In this document: positions 33,435 through 42,933 of the stretch, one piece after another
How the letters are laid out: every line of letters begins with the position of its first letter
How positions within the stretch are numbered: the first letter of the stretch is position 1
NCBI RefSeq assembly: GCF_001700435.1
Contig: NZ_LYPC01000011.1
Location: 310,001-374,000, forward strand
Source: Paenibacillus pectinilyticus
GTDB taxonomy: Bacteria; Bacillota; Bacilli; Paenibacillales; NBRC-103111
Length of the DNA: 64,000 bases
Direction of reading: 5' to 3'
The notes under the pieces: model-generated
The model's database searches: none
Told to the model about the DNA's origin: nothing
The model's input: only the letters and a program-made list of their open reading frames with translations
Made by a program: the position numbers and the translations under genes

Positions 33435-33880
33435 GCTCAAGTATGGATGGCCTGCAAATGATGGAATACGAAATCGCGGTTTTCATCCGCCGCGCCGAAG
33501 CCGCTCGCATTGCTTATTTAAACTATAAGGACTTCGACCGCTCTATTTATCTTCTTCTTTTCCACCTCCATGAGCATGGGCCGCAAGGGATCAAAACGCT
33601 CGCTGAGTCGTATCAACTTGATATTTCTACTGCCAGCAGGCAAACTACCTCACTGGAGTCCAAGGGCTATGTCGTACGCACGACGGATCCCAAGGATGCA
33701 AGAGTAAGTCTGTTGCAGATCACTCCGTTAGGACTAGATCAGCTTCTCCAGATGCGGCAAGCTCGGCAGGATTTTTACCAACATTTATTAACAGATTGGT
33801 CGGAAGAAGAGCGTTTGATGTTCGGCGAACTGCTGCACAAATTCAATCGAACAGCGGAGCAATATCGCAGCGGGAACTGA
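33431..33880 (+). CDS. MarR family transcriptional regulator
   Basis: 149 aa winged helix. The core is LLLFHLHEHGPQGIKTLAESYQLDISTASRQTTSLESKGYVVRTTDPKDARVSL, with the D..D.R wing motif in the slightly altered form DPKDARVS. I set the start at the ATG at 33431, which overlaps the VOC stop by one base of ATGA; an in-frame ATG at 33413 lies inside the VOC gene. No clear operator was found upstream of the VOC gene. Confidence 0.87.
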   Translation: MSSSMDGLQMMEYEIAVFIRRAEAARIAYLNYKDFDRSIYLLLFHLHEHGPQGIKTLAESYQLDISTASRQTTSLESKGYVVRTTDPKDARVSLLQITPLGLDQLLQMRQARQDFYQHLLTDWSEEERLMFGELLHKFNRTAEQYRSGN

Positions 33881-33985
33881 TCGGACAGGAGCCTCCAGGC
33901 ATCATAAAGAATTGACAAATATATGTAAAAGCATGCGGTTCTATGATATCATCTTTACGTAACTTTATACGGAAAAGGTGGACGA

Positions 33986-35455
33986 ATGATGAATTATTTG
34001 GAAACACTGCACCGCCGTAACAAACTGCTTGTGAATATCATTTGGGGAATGTTGGTGCTTGGTTTAGCCGTTGACCTCCTGACTGCATCGGGCATGGATT
34101 CGATCATTGTCTTGCTCGTAGTTGGGACTTTAACCTGCGGTATGGCCACCCTCCTTACTTACAAACGCTGGCTTACTACTTACATCATGTACATCATATC
34201 TGCCATTATCACGTTATTGACGTGGTTATTAATTCTGACTGGACCGATTTTCACAACCTATCTCCTTGTTTATGTGAATCTAGCCATTATGACTTTGTAT
34301 TGCAGCTCACGCGCTATAGCGTTCTCCAGCCTCTTGGGCGTCATTCTGACGGCCTACTTCTTCCTAAGCCCCTACAAAACAGACATCTTTGGCGACAACG
34401 ACATGGTCAATATGTATATGTATCTAGCTTTAATCGCTGTACCACTGTTCGTATCTACGAAATTCAGTGAGAAACTGCAACATGCTATCATTTCCGAACG
34501 GGAGCAAGCCGTCTCTGAGAAAAACAAATCCGTCGATTTGGTTAATCTCGTTTCCTCCTCTCTCGTCCTGCTGACTGAATTCAGCTCGAATCTGAAACAG
34601 AACGCGACAGCGACAGGTACAATTTCCAAAGAGGTCACCCTGGCCTTCGGAGAAATTACTGCCAGTACGGAAACACAGACGTCCAGCATTACGGACATCA
34701 GCGAGTCGATTCGGCAGATCGAACAATCCGTTACTTCACTTGCTGCCCGCTCCACGGAAATGAGAGATTTATCTGTTAACTCTGCTCAGTTGACGAAGGT
34801 TGGCAGTGAAGAGGCCGAATCCCTCGATATACAAATGCAGAGCGCTCACGAGACCATCGACTCGTCCGTTCAGCTCATGAATGAGCTGGACAGCCAGAAC
34901 TCCCATATTAGTAATATCGTAGCAACGATTAAGCATATTTCAACGCAGACGAACCTGCTGGCGCTGAATGCAGCCATTGAGGCAGCTCGCGCTGGTGAGC
35001 ATGGAAGAGGATTCGCCGTCGTTTCCAACGAAATCCGCAAGCTGGCTGAAACGTCGCAGCAATCGACTGAGCAGATCGAACGCATTCTCGGCGACATCCG
35101 CTCCAAAACGACACAGGCCGCTGAACAAGTCTTGCACGGTCAGCAATCTGTGGCGAACGGCAGCGTGGCGGCTCAGAAAGTCGTGCAGGTGATGCGCTCC
35201 TTGGCTTCCGACGCCAACAATCTGGAGAATCAATCCACGCATGTTGAGCAATCCGCTGATAAGCTTCACCATCAATACACGAGAATCACGGATCAGATCG
35301 TCACGATTGCCGGTATTACCGAAGAAAACATGGCATCCATTCAGGAAATGTCCGCCAGCATGACTACACAAGACAGCCGAATCAGCGACATTCTGGAAAG
35401 TTTCTTGCAACTAGATACCTTAACTTCCGATCTTAATAAGATGACGAAGCGGTAG
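33986..35455 (+). CDS. Methyl-accepting chemotaxis-like protein with membrane-embedded N-terminus
   Basis: 489 aa. Six closely spaced hydrophobic spans (residues ~12-175) leave almost no outer loop, so the signal is probably membrane-borne or redox/energy related. There is no HAMP. A long coiled signalling domain follows (~190-489) with the hairpin-tip motif [34 protein letters not shown], which contacts CheA/CheW. AAAGGTGG precedes the tandem ATGATG. No other chemotaxis or flagellar gene is in the window, so it is an orphan transducer. Confidence 0.87.
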   Translation: MMNYLETLHRRNKLLVNIIWGMLVLGLAVDLLTASGMDSIIVLLVVGTLTCGMATLLTYKRWLTTYIMYIISAIITLLTWLLILTGPIFTTYLLVYVNLAIMTLYCSSRAIAFSSLLGVILTAYFFLSPYKTDIFGDNDMVNMYMYLALIAVPLFVSTKFSEKLQHAIISEREQAVSEKNKSVDLVNLVSSSLVLLTEFSSNLKQNATATGTISKEVTLAFGEITASTETQTSSITDISESIRQIEQSVTSLAARSTEMRDLSVNSAQLTKVGSEEAESLDIQMQSAHETIDSSVQLMNELDSQNSHISNIVATIKHISTQTNLLALNAAIEAARAGEHGRGFAVVSNEIRKLAETSQQSTEQIERILGDIRSKTTQAAEQVLHGQQSVANGSVAAQKVVQVMRSLASDANNLENQSTHVEQSADKLHHQYTRITDQIVTIAGITEENMASIQEMSASMTTQDSRISDILESFLQLDTLTSDLNKMTKR

Positions 35456-35467
35456 GTTACCGAATTA

Positions 35468-35513
35468 GAAAAAGACGAGCCCCAAGTTAGGTTGGGAAGC
35501 TCGTCTTTTTTTT
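35468..35513 (+). terminator. Terminator after the transducer gene
   Basis: AAAGACGAGC pairs with GCTCGTCTTT, with inner CCC/GGG, and eight T follow. Confidence 0.87.
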
Positions 35514-35567
35514 GTTCTTTTTATTTAGGGATATGTTCATACGTGATAGAACACGTATTCTGAGATG

Positions 35568-35657
35568 TTATTTCCCACCCTTATTGCTGCTTTGATCTTG
35601 TGTGCGTGTAGTTGTGTTCTTTCTTGATTGTCCTTGCTGTTTGTGACCTTCAGACAT
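35568..35657 (-). CDS. Small hydrophilic 29-residue protein
   Basis: A short frame missed by length-limited gene calling. It begins MSEGHKQQGQSRK and ends QSSNKGGK, is very rich in Gln, Lys, Ser, Thr and Gly, and has no hydrophobic residues of note. AAGGAG lies eight bases ahead of the ATG, which is a good site. The composition resembles small acid-soluble or intrinsically disordered spore/stress peptides of Bacillales, but I cannot name a family. It lies between the transducer terminator and the MMPL gene. Confidence 0.55.
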   Translation of the reverse strand: MSEGHKQQGQSRKNTTTRTQDQSSNKGGK

Positions 35658-35734
35658 AGTGTTCACTCCTTCAGATGCAAGTTTTGGATGTAGCCTGATT
35701 ATTATAAACATCTGGCTAGAATTGATACGATCCA

Positions 35735-37963
35735 TTAAACGTTAGCATCCGACACTTGCGTTCCCTCATCCGACACGTCACGGCGTCCTGGCCAGAACAC
35801 CCATCGACCTAGCAATAACGTAATTGCAGGCACAACAAACGGCCGCACAACGAATGTGTCGAGCAATAACCCGAGCGCAGTGATCACGCCAACCTGCACC
35901 AGGATTTGGATCGGCATCGATGCGAGTACAGCGAAGGTGCCTGCCAGAATCAGTCCCGCAGAACTAATGACCGAGCTTGTCTCACCCACGCCTTCTCGGA
36001 TGGCCTGTTTGAGCGGCAGTGATTTACTTTTGCGCCAAATGCTCGAGATCATGAAGATATTGTAATCCTCGCCTAGCGCCACTAAGAATACGAAAGCGTA
36101 AATCGGAATCGGGCCTTGCATGGCCGCCGAGCCATACAAATAATGAATAACCAGCCACCCTAAACCAAGAGCCGCACAGTAGGACAAAAGCACCGTGCCA
36201 ATGAGGTAAATCGTTGCGATCACGGATCGCAGATACACGAATAGTAACAGCATAATGAGCCCAATAATCATGGGAAAAACAACGCGCATATCCCGCTCCG
36301 TGGTGATCTTGGTGTCGTACTGCTGCGCAGTCTGACCTGCAATCCACACGTGATCCAACGGCGCTTGCACACCACTTGTTTGGAGTGCTTCTACAGCGGC
36401 CTGACGCAGATCAGGGATATGCCGCATCGCTTCCATCGCATACGGATTCATCTTCAACTGAATATCGTAAGCAACGATTTGCGCATTATGCTGGCCAGCC
36501 TGAGGGCTGGACACTTGGGCTACATAAGGTAATGCAGCCAGTTTTTGAGCCATCGGCACATCCTTGCCCTGCGTATCGATGATCACCTTGATGGGCGCAA
36601 GCTGCCCCGGTGAGAATTGTTTCTCAATCTTTGCAAATCCTTCGCGCGACGCCATATTCTTCGGAAAAGAGGAGAGCATATCATACGTGAACTTGATTTG
36701 TGTTGCACATAACGCGGCTCCGCCGAGTACAATCGCCGCGATAGAGATAATCAGCCATGGCCGCTTGATGACAAGCGCACCCATGCGGTTGCGCGGTGCT
36801 TGCTCCTGCAGCGGGGCTGGTTTCCCCTTTTGCCTAGCGAGATCGGCCTCCATCTCTCCTGTCTTAGGAATAAACGGCCAAAAGGAGCCTCGCCCGATGA
36901 TAGCGAGCATCGCCGGAACTAACGTCAAGCTAGCCAACCCCATAATAAGAATGGCCACGCTGAAAGGTACTGCAAACCGCTGGAAGGTGCCATATTCCGC
37001 CGCCAATAACGTGATTAAGGAGAGTACGACAGTGAAGCCGCTCATCGCGATTGCCCCCGAAGAATCGAACATTGCGCTGCGTAATGCTTTGGTTTTGTCT
37101 CCCTCCGTCTTAAGCAGCTGCCTGAATCTGGAGATGAGGAATAGACAATAATCCGTCCCTGCTCCAAAAAGGAGTACCGTCATAATGGACGTTCCCTGCG
37201 TCTCCACCGTTATCCAACCTTCTCCTGCCATCCACCCTAGCAACGGAGTTATCACCAAGTAAGCAATCCCTACGGCAAGCAACGGAATGAGTGCTAAGAC
37301 CGGCGAACGGTAAATAAGCAGCAACAACACAAGCACCAATAGCACTGTCCCGATCATAACCGGAAGATCCGCGTTACCGAATAGGGCATCCGCATCGATG
37401 CCAATTCCCACAGGGCCTGTTACTCTAGCGCTCAATTCACTTTGTGAATCGGCAGCTGCTTGAAATGGATCCGCGCCAAAAATAGTTTTGGCAATCTCCT
37501 GCACCGCCAGCACGCTTTCCTTCATCTGACCTTCATCCGTCTGCCTATTGAACATAATTGGTAGAATTAGTGTGCTTCCGTCCTTCGACAGCTGCTCTCT
37601 CACCTTCTGTGACGGCATCTGATGCAGCGGAATGATCGAGGTTTGGCCAGGAACAGGCTGTGCCGACAGCATCTCCGTAAGCTTAAGTACGTGTTGCAAA
37701 TCAGCGTCGGTTAACCCTGTTTCGCGGTGCCATACGACCAGAGCGGGAATATCCGAGCCACTCGGAAACTCCACTTCGGAAACAAGATTCGCCTGAACCG
37801 ATGGCTTCGTACTGCTTAAATTCGGCGCGTTATTCACAACTTGTTTATTAACCGCAGGTAGAAATAAGCTAAGCATACCTGCGGCAACCAGCCAAACGAG
37901 GAATGTCACCCATTTACTTTTTCGCCCCGTTACCCACTTACTAAGACTATATGTGCGATTCAT
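35735..37963 (-). CDS. MMPL/RND family exporter (YdfJ-like)
   Basis: 742 aa with about twelve membrane spans in two homologous halves, each with a large outer domain (~45-195 and ~435-545). Characteristic elements are GAGTDYCLFLISRFRQLL near the middle and ALGEDYNIFMISSIWRKS near the end, the D-Y pairs of the proton relay in this family. Members export lipids, peptides or drugs. GGGAGA lies ten bases ahead of the ATG. It is divergent from an OmpR/kinase pair that probably regulates it; a perfect 11-bp inverted repeat lies just upstream of its ribosome site. Confidence 0.88.
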   Translation of the reverse strand: MNRTYSLSKWVTGRKSKWVTFLVWLVAAGMLSLFLPAVNKQVVNNAPNLSSTKPSVQANLVSEVEFPSGSDIPALVVWHRETGLTDADLQHVLKLTEMLSAQPVPGQTSIIPLHQMPSQKVREQLSKDGSTLILPIMFNRQTDEGQMKESVLAVQEIAKTIFGADPFQAAADSQSELSARVTGPVGIGIDADALFGNADLPVMIGTVLLVLVLLLLIYRSPVLALIPLLAVGIAYLVITPLLGWMAGEGWITVETQGTSIMTVLLFGAGTDYCLFLISRFRQLLKTEGDKTKALRSAMFDSSGAIAMSGFTVVLSLITLLAAEYGTFQRFAVPFSVAILIMGLASLTLVPAMLAIIGRGSFWPFIPKTGEMEADLARQKGKPAPLQEQAPRNRMGALVIKRPWLIISIAAIVLGGAALCATQIKFTYDMLSSFPKNMASREGFAKIEKQFSPGQLAPIKVIIDTQGKDVPMAQKLAALPYVAQVSSPQAGQHNAQIVAYDIQLKMNPYAMEAMRHIPDLRQAAVEALQTSGVQAPLDHVWIAGQTAQQYDTKITTERDMRVVFPMIIGLIMLLLFVYLRSVIATIYLIGTVLLSYCAALGLGWLVIHYLYGSAAMQGPIPIYAFVFLVALGEDYNIFMISSIWRKSKSLPLKQAIREGVGETSSVISSAGLILAGTFAVLASMPIQILVQVGVITALGLLLDTFVVRPFVVPAITLLLGRWVFWPGRRDVSDEGTQVSDANV

Positions 37964-37979
37964 ATGCCATCATCTCCCT

Positions 37980-38022
37980 ATTTGCTTGTTGAAACTGACT
38001 CCAACCAATCTAACAAGCAAAT
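37980..38022. promoter_or_regulatory. Perfect 11-bp inverted repeat in divergent promoter region
   Basis: ATTTGCTTGTT (37980-37990) and AACAAGCAAAT (38012-38022) are exact inverted copies, centres 32 bases apart, about three helical turns. It begins two bases upstream of the exporter's ribosome site. It could be a pair of regulator half-sites or a leader hairpin of the exporter mRNA. Confidence 0.6.
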
Positions 38023-38128
38023 GTGGTGAACTTATGGAGATTGTCTATCGTTTATGTGGTAACGAGGATTTCCCGTCTTGGGCGTGTATAATATGGCGTA
38101 TAAGCAGCGAAAGCAGTGGAGGTTAACC

Positions 38129-38815
38129 GTGGAAAATACCATTCTTGTCGTAGATGATGAAGCGAAAATTCGAGATATTCTCGTCCCCTTTTTGAAAGAG
38201 GAAGGATTCCGTGTCCTTACTGCCGGTACAGGCAAACAAGCCCTGCAAATGGCTCAAAGCGATAAGCCAGATTTGGTTGTTCTGGATTGGATGCTCCCCG
38301 AAATGAGCGGCATTGACGTCTGTCGTGAGCTGCGGAAATTAAGTCAAATCGGCATTATCATGCTGACAGCGAAAACGGAAGAAATCGACAAAATCGTTGG
38401 GCTTGAAGTCGGTGCGGATGATTATTTAACAAAGCCTTTTAGCTTGCGGGAACTGTCCGCTAGAATCCGCTCGGTACTGCGCCGGACACATGGACATGTG
38501 GAACAAACCCCATTCCTGCAGCGGGGCACGCTCACGATATCCGAATCGAGCTGCCAGGTTTGGAAAGATGGCAATGAGCTCTCGCTAACGCCGACCGAGT
38601 TCAAGCTTCTACTGACACTAGCAGCCAAACCAGGCATTGTGTACAGCAGGCTGCAGCTGTTACAAGCGGCTATGGAGGATGATTTCTTAAATTATGAGCG
38701 TACCGTCGATACTCATATCAGTCATTTGCGCAAAAAAATAGAAGACGACCCGGCGAATCCGTCCTATATTCTAACTGCCTATGGATTTGGCTATAAATTC
38801 GGTGGCTCATTATGA
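38129..38815 (+). CDS. OmpR-family response regulator
   Basis: 228 aa. Receiver: LVVDDEAK, phospho-acceptor Asp in LVVLDWMLPEMSG, Lys in DDYLTKPFS. Winged helix with LTPTEFKLLLTLAAKPG, VDTHISHLRKKIEDDP and GFGYKF. The start is GTG at 38129 with GGAGG six bases ahead; an upstream ATG at 38078 precedes the likely -10 TATAAT (38087-38092) and would not be in the transcript. It is coupled to the kinase by a four-base overlap and divergent from the MMPL exporter, its probable target. Confidence 0.9.
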   Translation: MENTILVVDDEAKIRDILVPFLKEEGFRVLTAGTGKQALQMAQSDKPDLVVLDWMLPEMSGIDVCRELRKLSQIGIIMLTAKTEEIDKIVGLEVGADDYLTKPFSLRELSARIRSVLRRTHGHVEQTPFLQRGTLTISESSCQVWKDGNELSLTPTEFKLLLTLAAKPGIVYSRLQLLQAAMEDDFLNYERTVDTHISHLRKKIEDDPANPSYILTAYGFGYKFGGSL

Positions 38816-39924
38816 GTGTTAGGACCAAATTGTTCGGTGCTATGGCTATTCTCATTCTTTTTGTCGGGGTTGCTTACTTGGCTAGCTCACAAGGATATCT
38901 ACGGAACCATCTGCCTGATCTCGTTGCCGCCTTGGAACAGGAAAGCCTTGATCATCAGGGCTGGCCGCATGCAGCCGAGCTGGAGCAAGGTATGTATACC
39001 ACGATGATGCATGTCGCATTCAAGGTGATCGGCGTATTCTCTGTCATCGCACTGCTGATAGGTTATTGGTTGTCGCGCGTCCTGACATCTCCGCTGAATC
39101 AACTAACAGCGGCCATCAGCCGCATTGGCAAAGGCGATTTGAGCACCGTCATTCCCATTACAACTCAGGATGAGTACGGGAAAGTCGCAGAAGCGTTGAA
39201 TTGGATGACGGCAAGCTTAGCCCGCTCCGAGGAAGTAAGGAAACATCTCGTTGCCGATGTCGCACATGAACTGCGTACGCCGCTGACCATCCTCCAGGGG
39301 AAGTTTGAGCTCATTCAGCACAGCGGCAAAGCCGTGGAGCCCGAAATGCTGCTGCCTATGCAGGACGAAGTAATCCGCCTGAACCAACTGGTCAATGACC
39401 TGCATCAATTGTCGTTGGCCGAAGCCGGCAAGCTGCCGCTGGATCGCAAGCGGACAGATCTGTTCACCTTGCTGAACAAGTTGGTCGATTTATTTCAATC
39501 CGAGGTCGAGGAAGCTGGTATCGAACTCAGGCTCGACGCTACCACGACAAACTGTGAGCTTGAAGTAGATCCTCACCGCATGACCCAGGTATTCTATAAT
39601 TTGATCGGAAACGCGATCCGTTACACGCCTTCTGGTGGACAAATCACCGTTCAGTTGGCTGAGCACGTGAATACCACGCGGGATGAGCTGGTTATCCGTA
39701 TTTCTGATACGGGGAGGGGTATATCAGCTAAGCATTTGCCCTTCTTGTTTGACCGGTTCTACCGCGTAGAGGATGATCGATCACGGGGGAGCGGCGGCAT
39801 GGGACTGGGGCTTGCGATTACCAAGCAATTCGTTGAAGCCCATGGCGGATTCATCGAGGTCGCAAGTGAGGTTGGCGAGGGAACGAAGGTTACGGTTTAT
39901 TTGCCGCGCGGTGTGCACATTTAA
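38812..39924 (+). CDS. HAMP-domain sensor histidine kinase (BaeS-like)
   Basis: 370 aa. Two membrane spans (~7-25 and ~63-86) enclose a short ~40-residue outer loop. HAMP (~87-140, LSRVLTSPLNQLTAAISRIGKGDLST) is followed by H-box VAHELRTPLTILQGKF (~155), N-box YNLIGNAIRYTP, G1 DTGRGI, F-box FDRFYRVEDD and G2 GLGLAI. The short outer loop suggests envelope-stress sensing rather than soluble ligand binding. Coupled to the regulator upstream. Confidence 0.9.
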   Translation: MSVRTKLFGAMAILILFVGVAYLASSQGYLRNHLPDLVAALEQESLDHQGWPHAAELEQGMYTTMMHVAFKVIGVFSVIALLIGYWLSRVLTSPLNQLTAAISRIGKGDLSTVIPITTQDEYGKVAEALNWMTASLARSEEVRKHLVADVAHELRTPLTILQGKFELIQHSGKAVEPEMLLPMQDEVIRLNQLVNDLHQLSLAEAGKLPLDRKRTDLFTLLNKLVDLFQSEVEEAGIELRLDATTTNCELEVDPHRMTQVFYNLIGNAIRYTPSGGQITVQLAEHVNTTRDELVIRISDTGRGISAKHLPFLFDRFYRVEDDRSRGSGGMGLGLAITKQFVEAHGGFIEVASEVGEGTKVTVYLPRGVHI

Positions 39925-39977
39925 GAGCGCTAGGACACTCTTTTTATGAGTCATTCCATGACATGAAAATACATCAA

Positions 39978-40008
39978 AAACCCCCTGAACAAAAGTGTTC
40001 AGGGGTTC
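39978..40008. terminator. Terminator between convergent genes
   Basis: CCCCTGAAC pairs with GTTCAGGGG around a short loop. Five A on the left make a T tract for the minus-strand gene; the plus side is less T-rich. Confidence 0.83.
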
Positions 40009-40042
40009 TGTGGTTGTTTTGGCACACTTTTACAGGTGTGAT

Positions 40043-42175
40043 TTATCTGGGCATCGATGAAAGTTGACTTAACAACAGCTTCACATCGTCACCATCAAAT
40101 ACGCCATCAAGGTTTACGTCCATATGCCGTTCAGGATTGCTCGCGATTAATGCAATGTCATCTACACCAATCAGTTGATCCAGCGTAAGATCTAGCTGCT
40201 TGAACGTAATGATCGATCTAGCTGTAATGGCATTGTTCAAATGAACCGCGCTTGTTCGAAACGCTCCGCGCTGTATGTCGACGGCAACTGAGGTTGCATC
40301 CAGTATGACAGGCGAGGAGAACATAAGTACAATCGTTTGATGACTCGGATCACTTAGATCATAGTAAGCTTCTGAGGCTGTGACTCCCTCGCCATTTACA
40401 TGAAGTTGGAAAAGATTTCGCTGCAGTAAGTAGCTAATATCCAATGGGGATGCAACTTTAATAGTGACTTCATTGCCCGACCCATTGCTAAAGGTAGCTA
40501 GCACAGGAACGTCTGCCAGGGTGCTTTCCAGCTCAATGATGGCTGATTCTGCATCGGTTAATTTACTTAGTAATAAATTGGTGACCAACTGCTTTTGATT
40601 ACTAGTGAGTTTATCATAAGCCGCACGTATCGTCTGAATGGAATCACTGTCGGATAATCGCACATCATAACGGGATGGCAAATTCGTCATGGCTGAAATA
40701 ATCGGTTCCGCCGCTGCCTGAGAGGCATTAAAGAAAACCTCGAATTCAACCAGACCAACATAAGCATTTCCTTTATTCAATGTTAACTTAATTTGACTTG
40801 ATGTGATTGCATGAAAGTTAACTGTATTTACAGTATTTTCTTTAGATGCTCCATCCTTATTGCTTACTGCCGCAGGTGTTTCCGGTGTTTTACTTTGATT
40901 GGGAACTTCACTCCAACCGTTACCATTCCAATATTCAACAGTATAACTAGATGGAGCTTGTACACCTCCGCCATCATTAAATACGTATAACTTGATCTGA
41001 TTAAATAACTTCGGCGCCCCAAAATTATACACTAACGAATCTGATGAATTTCCGGAACTCCAATTAGTCCAGCGATCATGCGCCCCATCTGAAAAGTCGA
41101 ATATGCCATTCACCGTTTTCTGTCCATCATCTTCACCATGCCCACAACATGTATACGAAGCTGTCACTTGTGGATAGCCGGTCACACTTGAATATAAAGC
41201 AAGGTTAACATCAGCGTCATCTAGTAACGTAATGGATGTAGAGTAAGATTCGCTTCGGTTGCCAGCAGCATCCTTCAATTTTACGTATATAGTCTTCTGT
41301 CCCGCGCCCGGTGGCAACGTATAGAGTTTGTTCTGGTTGTAGGGCTCCCATTCGGACCAAATCTCCAGATCATCTGAGAATTGCATGTACGCTGCGCCTG
41401 TGCCTAGGTCGTCTATGGCTAACCTGACTTCGTTATCATATGTACGTTGAACGCCACCGACGATCGCAGCCCTTACAGCTGGCGGTGATGTATCGATATT
41501 CACTATCATCGGCTCAGAGCTCGATGAATTTCCAGCAGCATCTGTTGCATATGCGGAAATCGTCCGAGTCGAGGTTAAAACAAAGGGATTTGTATATTCC
41601 GAAGGATTATCTCCCCACATTTGGTATCTTTTATCTACCGTATCTGACGAATAGGTAATGGTTACGGTTACTTGACCTACTGGGTCTGTAGTGGATAATG
41701 TAATCACCGGAGCCTGCGGAGCAACCGTATCGATCTCAATGTTTGAATGCGCGCTTAATGCTGGTAGTTCTGTTGAAAGATTGGCATTCGTGCCATCCTC
41801 CGCTTGATAGATACTACCGCCATTCAAAGTAAGGGCATTGCTGCTTACCCAATCCAAATTGGTCGTATTTTGGCCTGTTTGTGGGATATAGGTAAAGATG
41901 AGTGTATCCGTACCGCTACCCGACGTATAATTGGCTATCCCTCCGCTATTCAATGCAATTGAAGGGACACCTGTCACGGTCATTGCGGTATCGTACGTAA
42001 CACGAATAGCAATCTCTTTGCCAGCATTATAGGCCCCATTACCGTTTAGTGATGTCACTGAAACAATTTGTGGAATGGGCGGTGCCGGATCGGCCTTTGA
42101 GCTGAAAGGAACCACAAGCCATAAACATATAAAAATGAATGAAGCCAACAGTCCCCGTTTACCAAGAGTGAACAA
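40043..42175 (-). CDS. Secreted multi-domain Ig-like protein with dockerin-like C-terminus
   Basis: 710 aa. Signal peptide (LLASFIFICLWLVVPFSSKA), beta-sandwich domains with conserved DTVAPQAP and DTSPPAV openings, a chitobiase-C-terminal-like segment (YQMWGDNPSEYTNPF), then a discoidin-like galactose-binding domain (~300-470, NLALYSSVTGYPQVTASYTC, DGAHDRWTNWSS). The last ~45 residues read DDIALIA then DVNLDGVFDGDDVKLLL, a calcium-loop dockerin-like half. Start: TTG at 42175 preceded by AGTAGGGGGA; another TTG at 42199 has no site. No SLH or sortase signal. It probably binds cell-wall or plant polysaccharide. It follows a two-component pair on the same strand. Confidence 0.78.
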   Translation of the reverse strand: MFTLGKRGLLASFIFICLWLVVPFSSKADPAPPIPQIVSVTSLNGNGAYNAGKEIAIRVTYDTAMTVTGVPSIALNSGGIANYTSGSGTDTLIFTYIPQTGQNTTNLDWVSSNALTLNGGSIYQAEDGTNANLSTELPALSAHSNIEIDTVAPQAPVITLSTTDPVGQVTVTITYSSDTVDKRYQMWGDNPSEYTNPFVLTSTRTISAYATDAAGNSSSSEPMIVNIDTSPPAVRAAIVGGVQRTYDNEVRLAIDDLGTGAAYMQFSDDLEIWSEWEPYNQNKLYTLPPGAGQKTIYVKLKDAAGNRSESYSTSITLLDDADVNLALYSSVTGYPQVTASYTCCGHGEDDGQKTVNGIFDFSDGAHDRWTNWSSGNSSDSLVYNFGAPKLFNQIKLYVFNDGGGVQAPSSYTVEYWNGNGWSEVPNQSKTPETPAAVSNKDGASKENTVNTVNFHAITSSQIKLTLNKGNAYVGLVEFEVFFNASQAAAEPIISAMTNLPSRYDVRLSDSDSIQTIRAAYDKLTSNQKQLVTNLLLSKLTDAESAIIELESTLADVPVLATFSNGSGNEVTIKVASPLDISYLLQRNLFQLHVNGEGVTASEAYYDLSDPSHQTIVLMFSSPVILDATSVAVDIQRGAFRTSAVHLNNAITARSIITFKQLDLTLDQLIGVDDIALIASNPERHMDVNLDGVFDGDDVKLLLSQLSSMPR

Positions 42176-42297
42176 ATCATTTCCCCCTACTACTTCCAAT
42201 TACTTGAATTATAACATGAACCCCATCATCGAAGTAGGTCTTTATTCCTATATATTTTATGAAGACATACACTCTTGTCCATTTTTTGACATTATAT

Positions 42298-42930
42298 TTA
42301 TACTAGTATGTTTAATTCCTTCGCACGTTGTATTGCTTGTATCCGATTATTTACATCTAGCTTTCTGTACACATTTTTAATATGAGATTTCACAGTTTCA
42401 GCCGCGATGTTCATCTGAACGCCGATTTCCTTATTCGTCAATCCGTCTGTCACTAAGTGAAGGGTTCTGATCTCTTGATCCGTCAGAGAAACAATTGCAA
42501 CCCCTTTCTTTCTTTTTGACAAAATTGGATACTCCATTGTTGACGCAACGGGTACAATTGTCTTTTTCATCTGGGTTTTCCTGATTTTATCCCATGTCAT
42601 CAATAGCCGCTGTGCCGTTACAGGCTTCATCAGATAGTCGAGTGCATGTGTTTCAAAAGCTTGCACAGCATAATGATCATAACCCGTTACGAAGACCACA
42701 TCGATAGACGCATTGAGATTAGATAACAAGTTGGAAAACCGCATGCCATTGATTTCCGGCATATAAATATCAAGAAATGCAATATCAATCGGATTTGTTT
42801 TGACAAATTCATAGGCTTCCAACGGGTTCATAAACGTATGACAGTCGCCAACTTCACCACTTTCTATAAGTAACTTCTTCATACGTTTCAACGATAATTC
42901 TTCATCATCCACAATAATGGCGTGCAGCAT
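42298..42930 (-). CDS. Response regulator, LytT-like receiver with LuxR-type output
   Basis: 210 aa. Receiver with IIVDDEEL, phospho-acceptor Asp in IAFLDIYMPEING and AFETHALDYLMKP, the ALDYLxKP form of LytTR-type regulators. The output is a LuxR helix-turn-helix: LTDQEIRTLHLVTDGLTNKE, then AAETVKSHIKNVYRKLDVNN. The gene starts three bases after the kinase stop. It shares this unusual combination with the regulator at 20295-20897. Neighbouring secreted genes on both sides in the same direction are plausible targets. Confidence 0.87.
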   Translation of the reverse strand: MLHAIIVDDEELSLKRMKKLLIESGEVGDCHTFMNPLEAYEFVKTNPIDIAFLDIYMPEINGMRFSNLLSNLNASIDVVFVTGYDHYAVQAFETHALDYLMKPVTAQRLLMTWDKIRKTQMKKTIVPVASTMEYPILSKRKKGVAIVSLTDQEIRTLHLVTDGLTNKEIGVQMNIAAETVKSHIKNVYRKLDVNNRIQAIQRAKELNILV

Positions 42931-42933
42931 ATG

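Noticed and set aside
33912..33950. Possible sigma-D (motility) promoter before the transducer gene: TAAA with a later GATAT
   Set aside because: The spacer is ~12 rather than ~15 bases and the -10 match is only partial; a TTGACA at 33912 also lacks a -10 at a proper distance.
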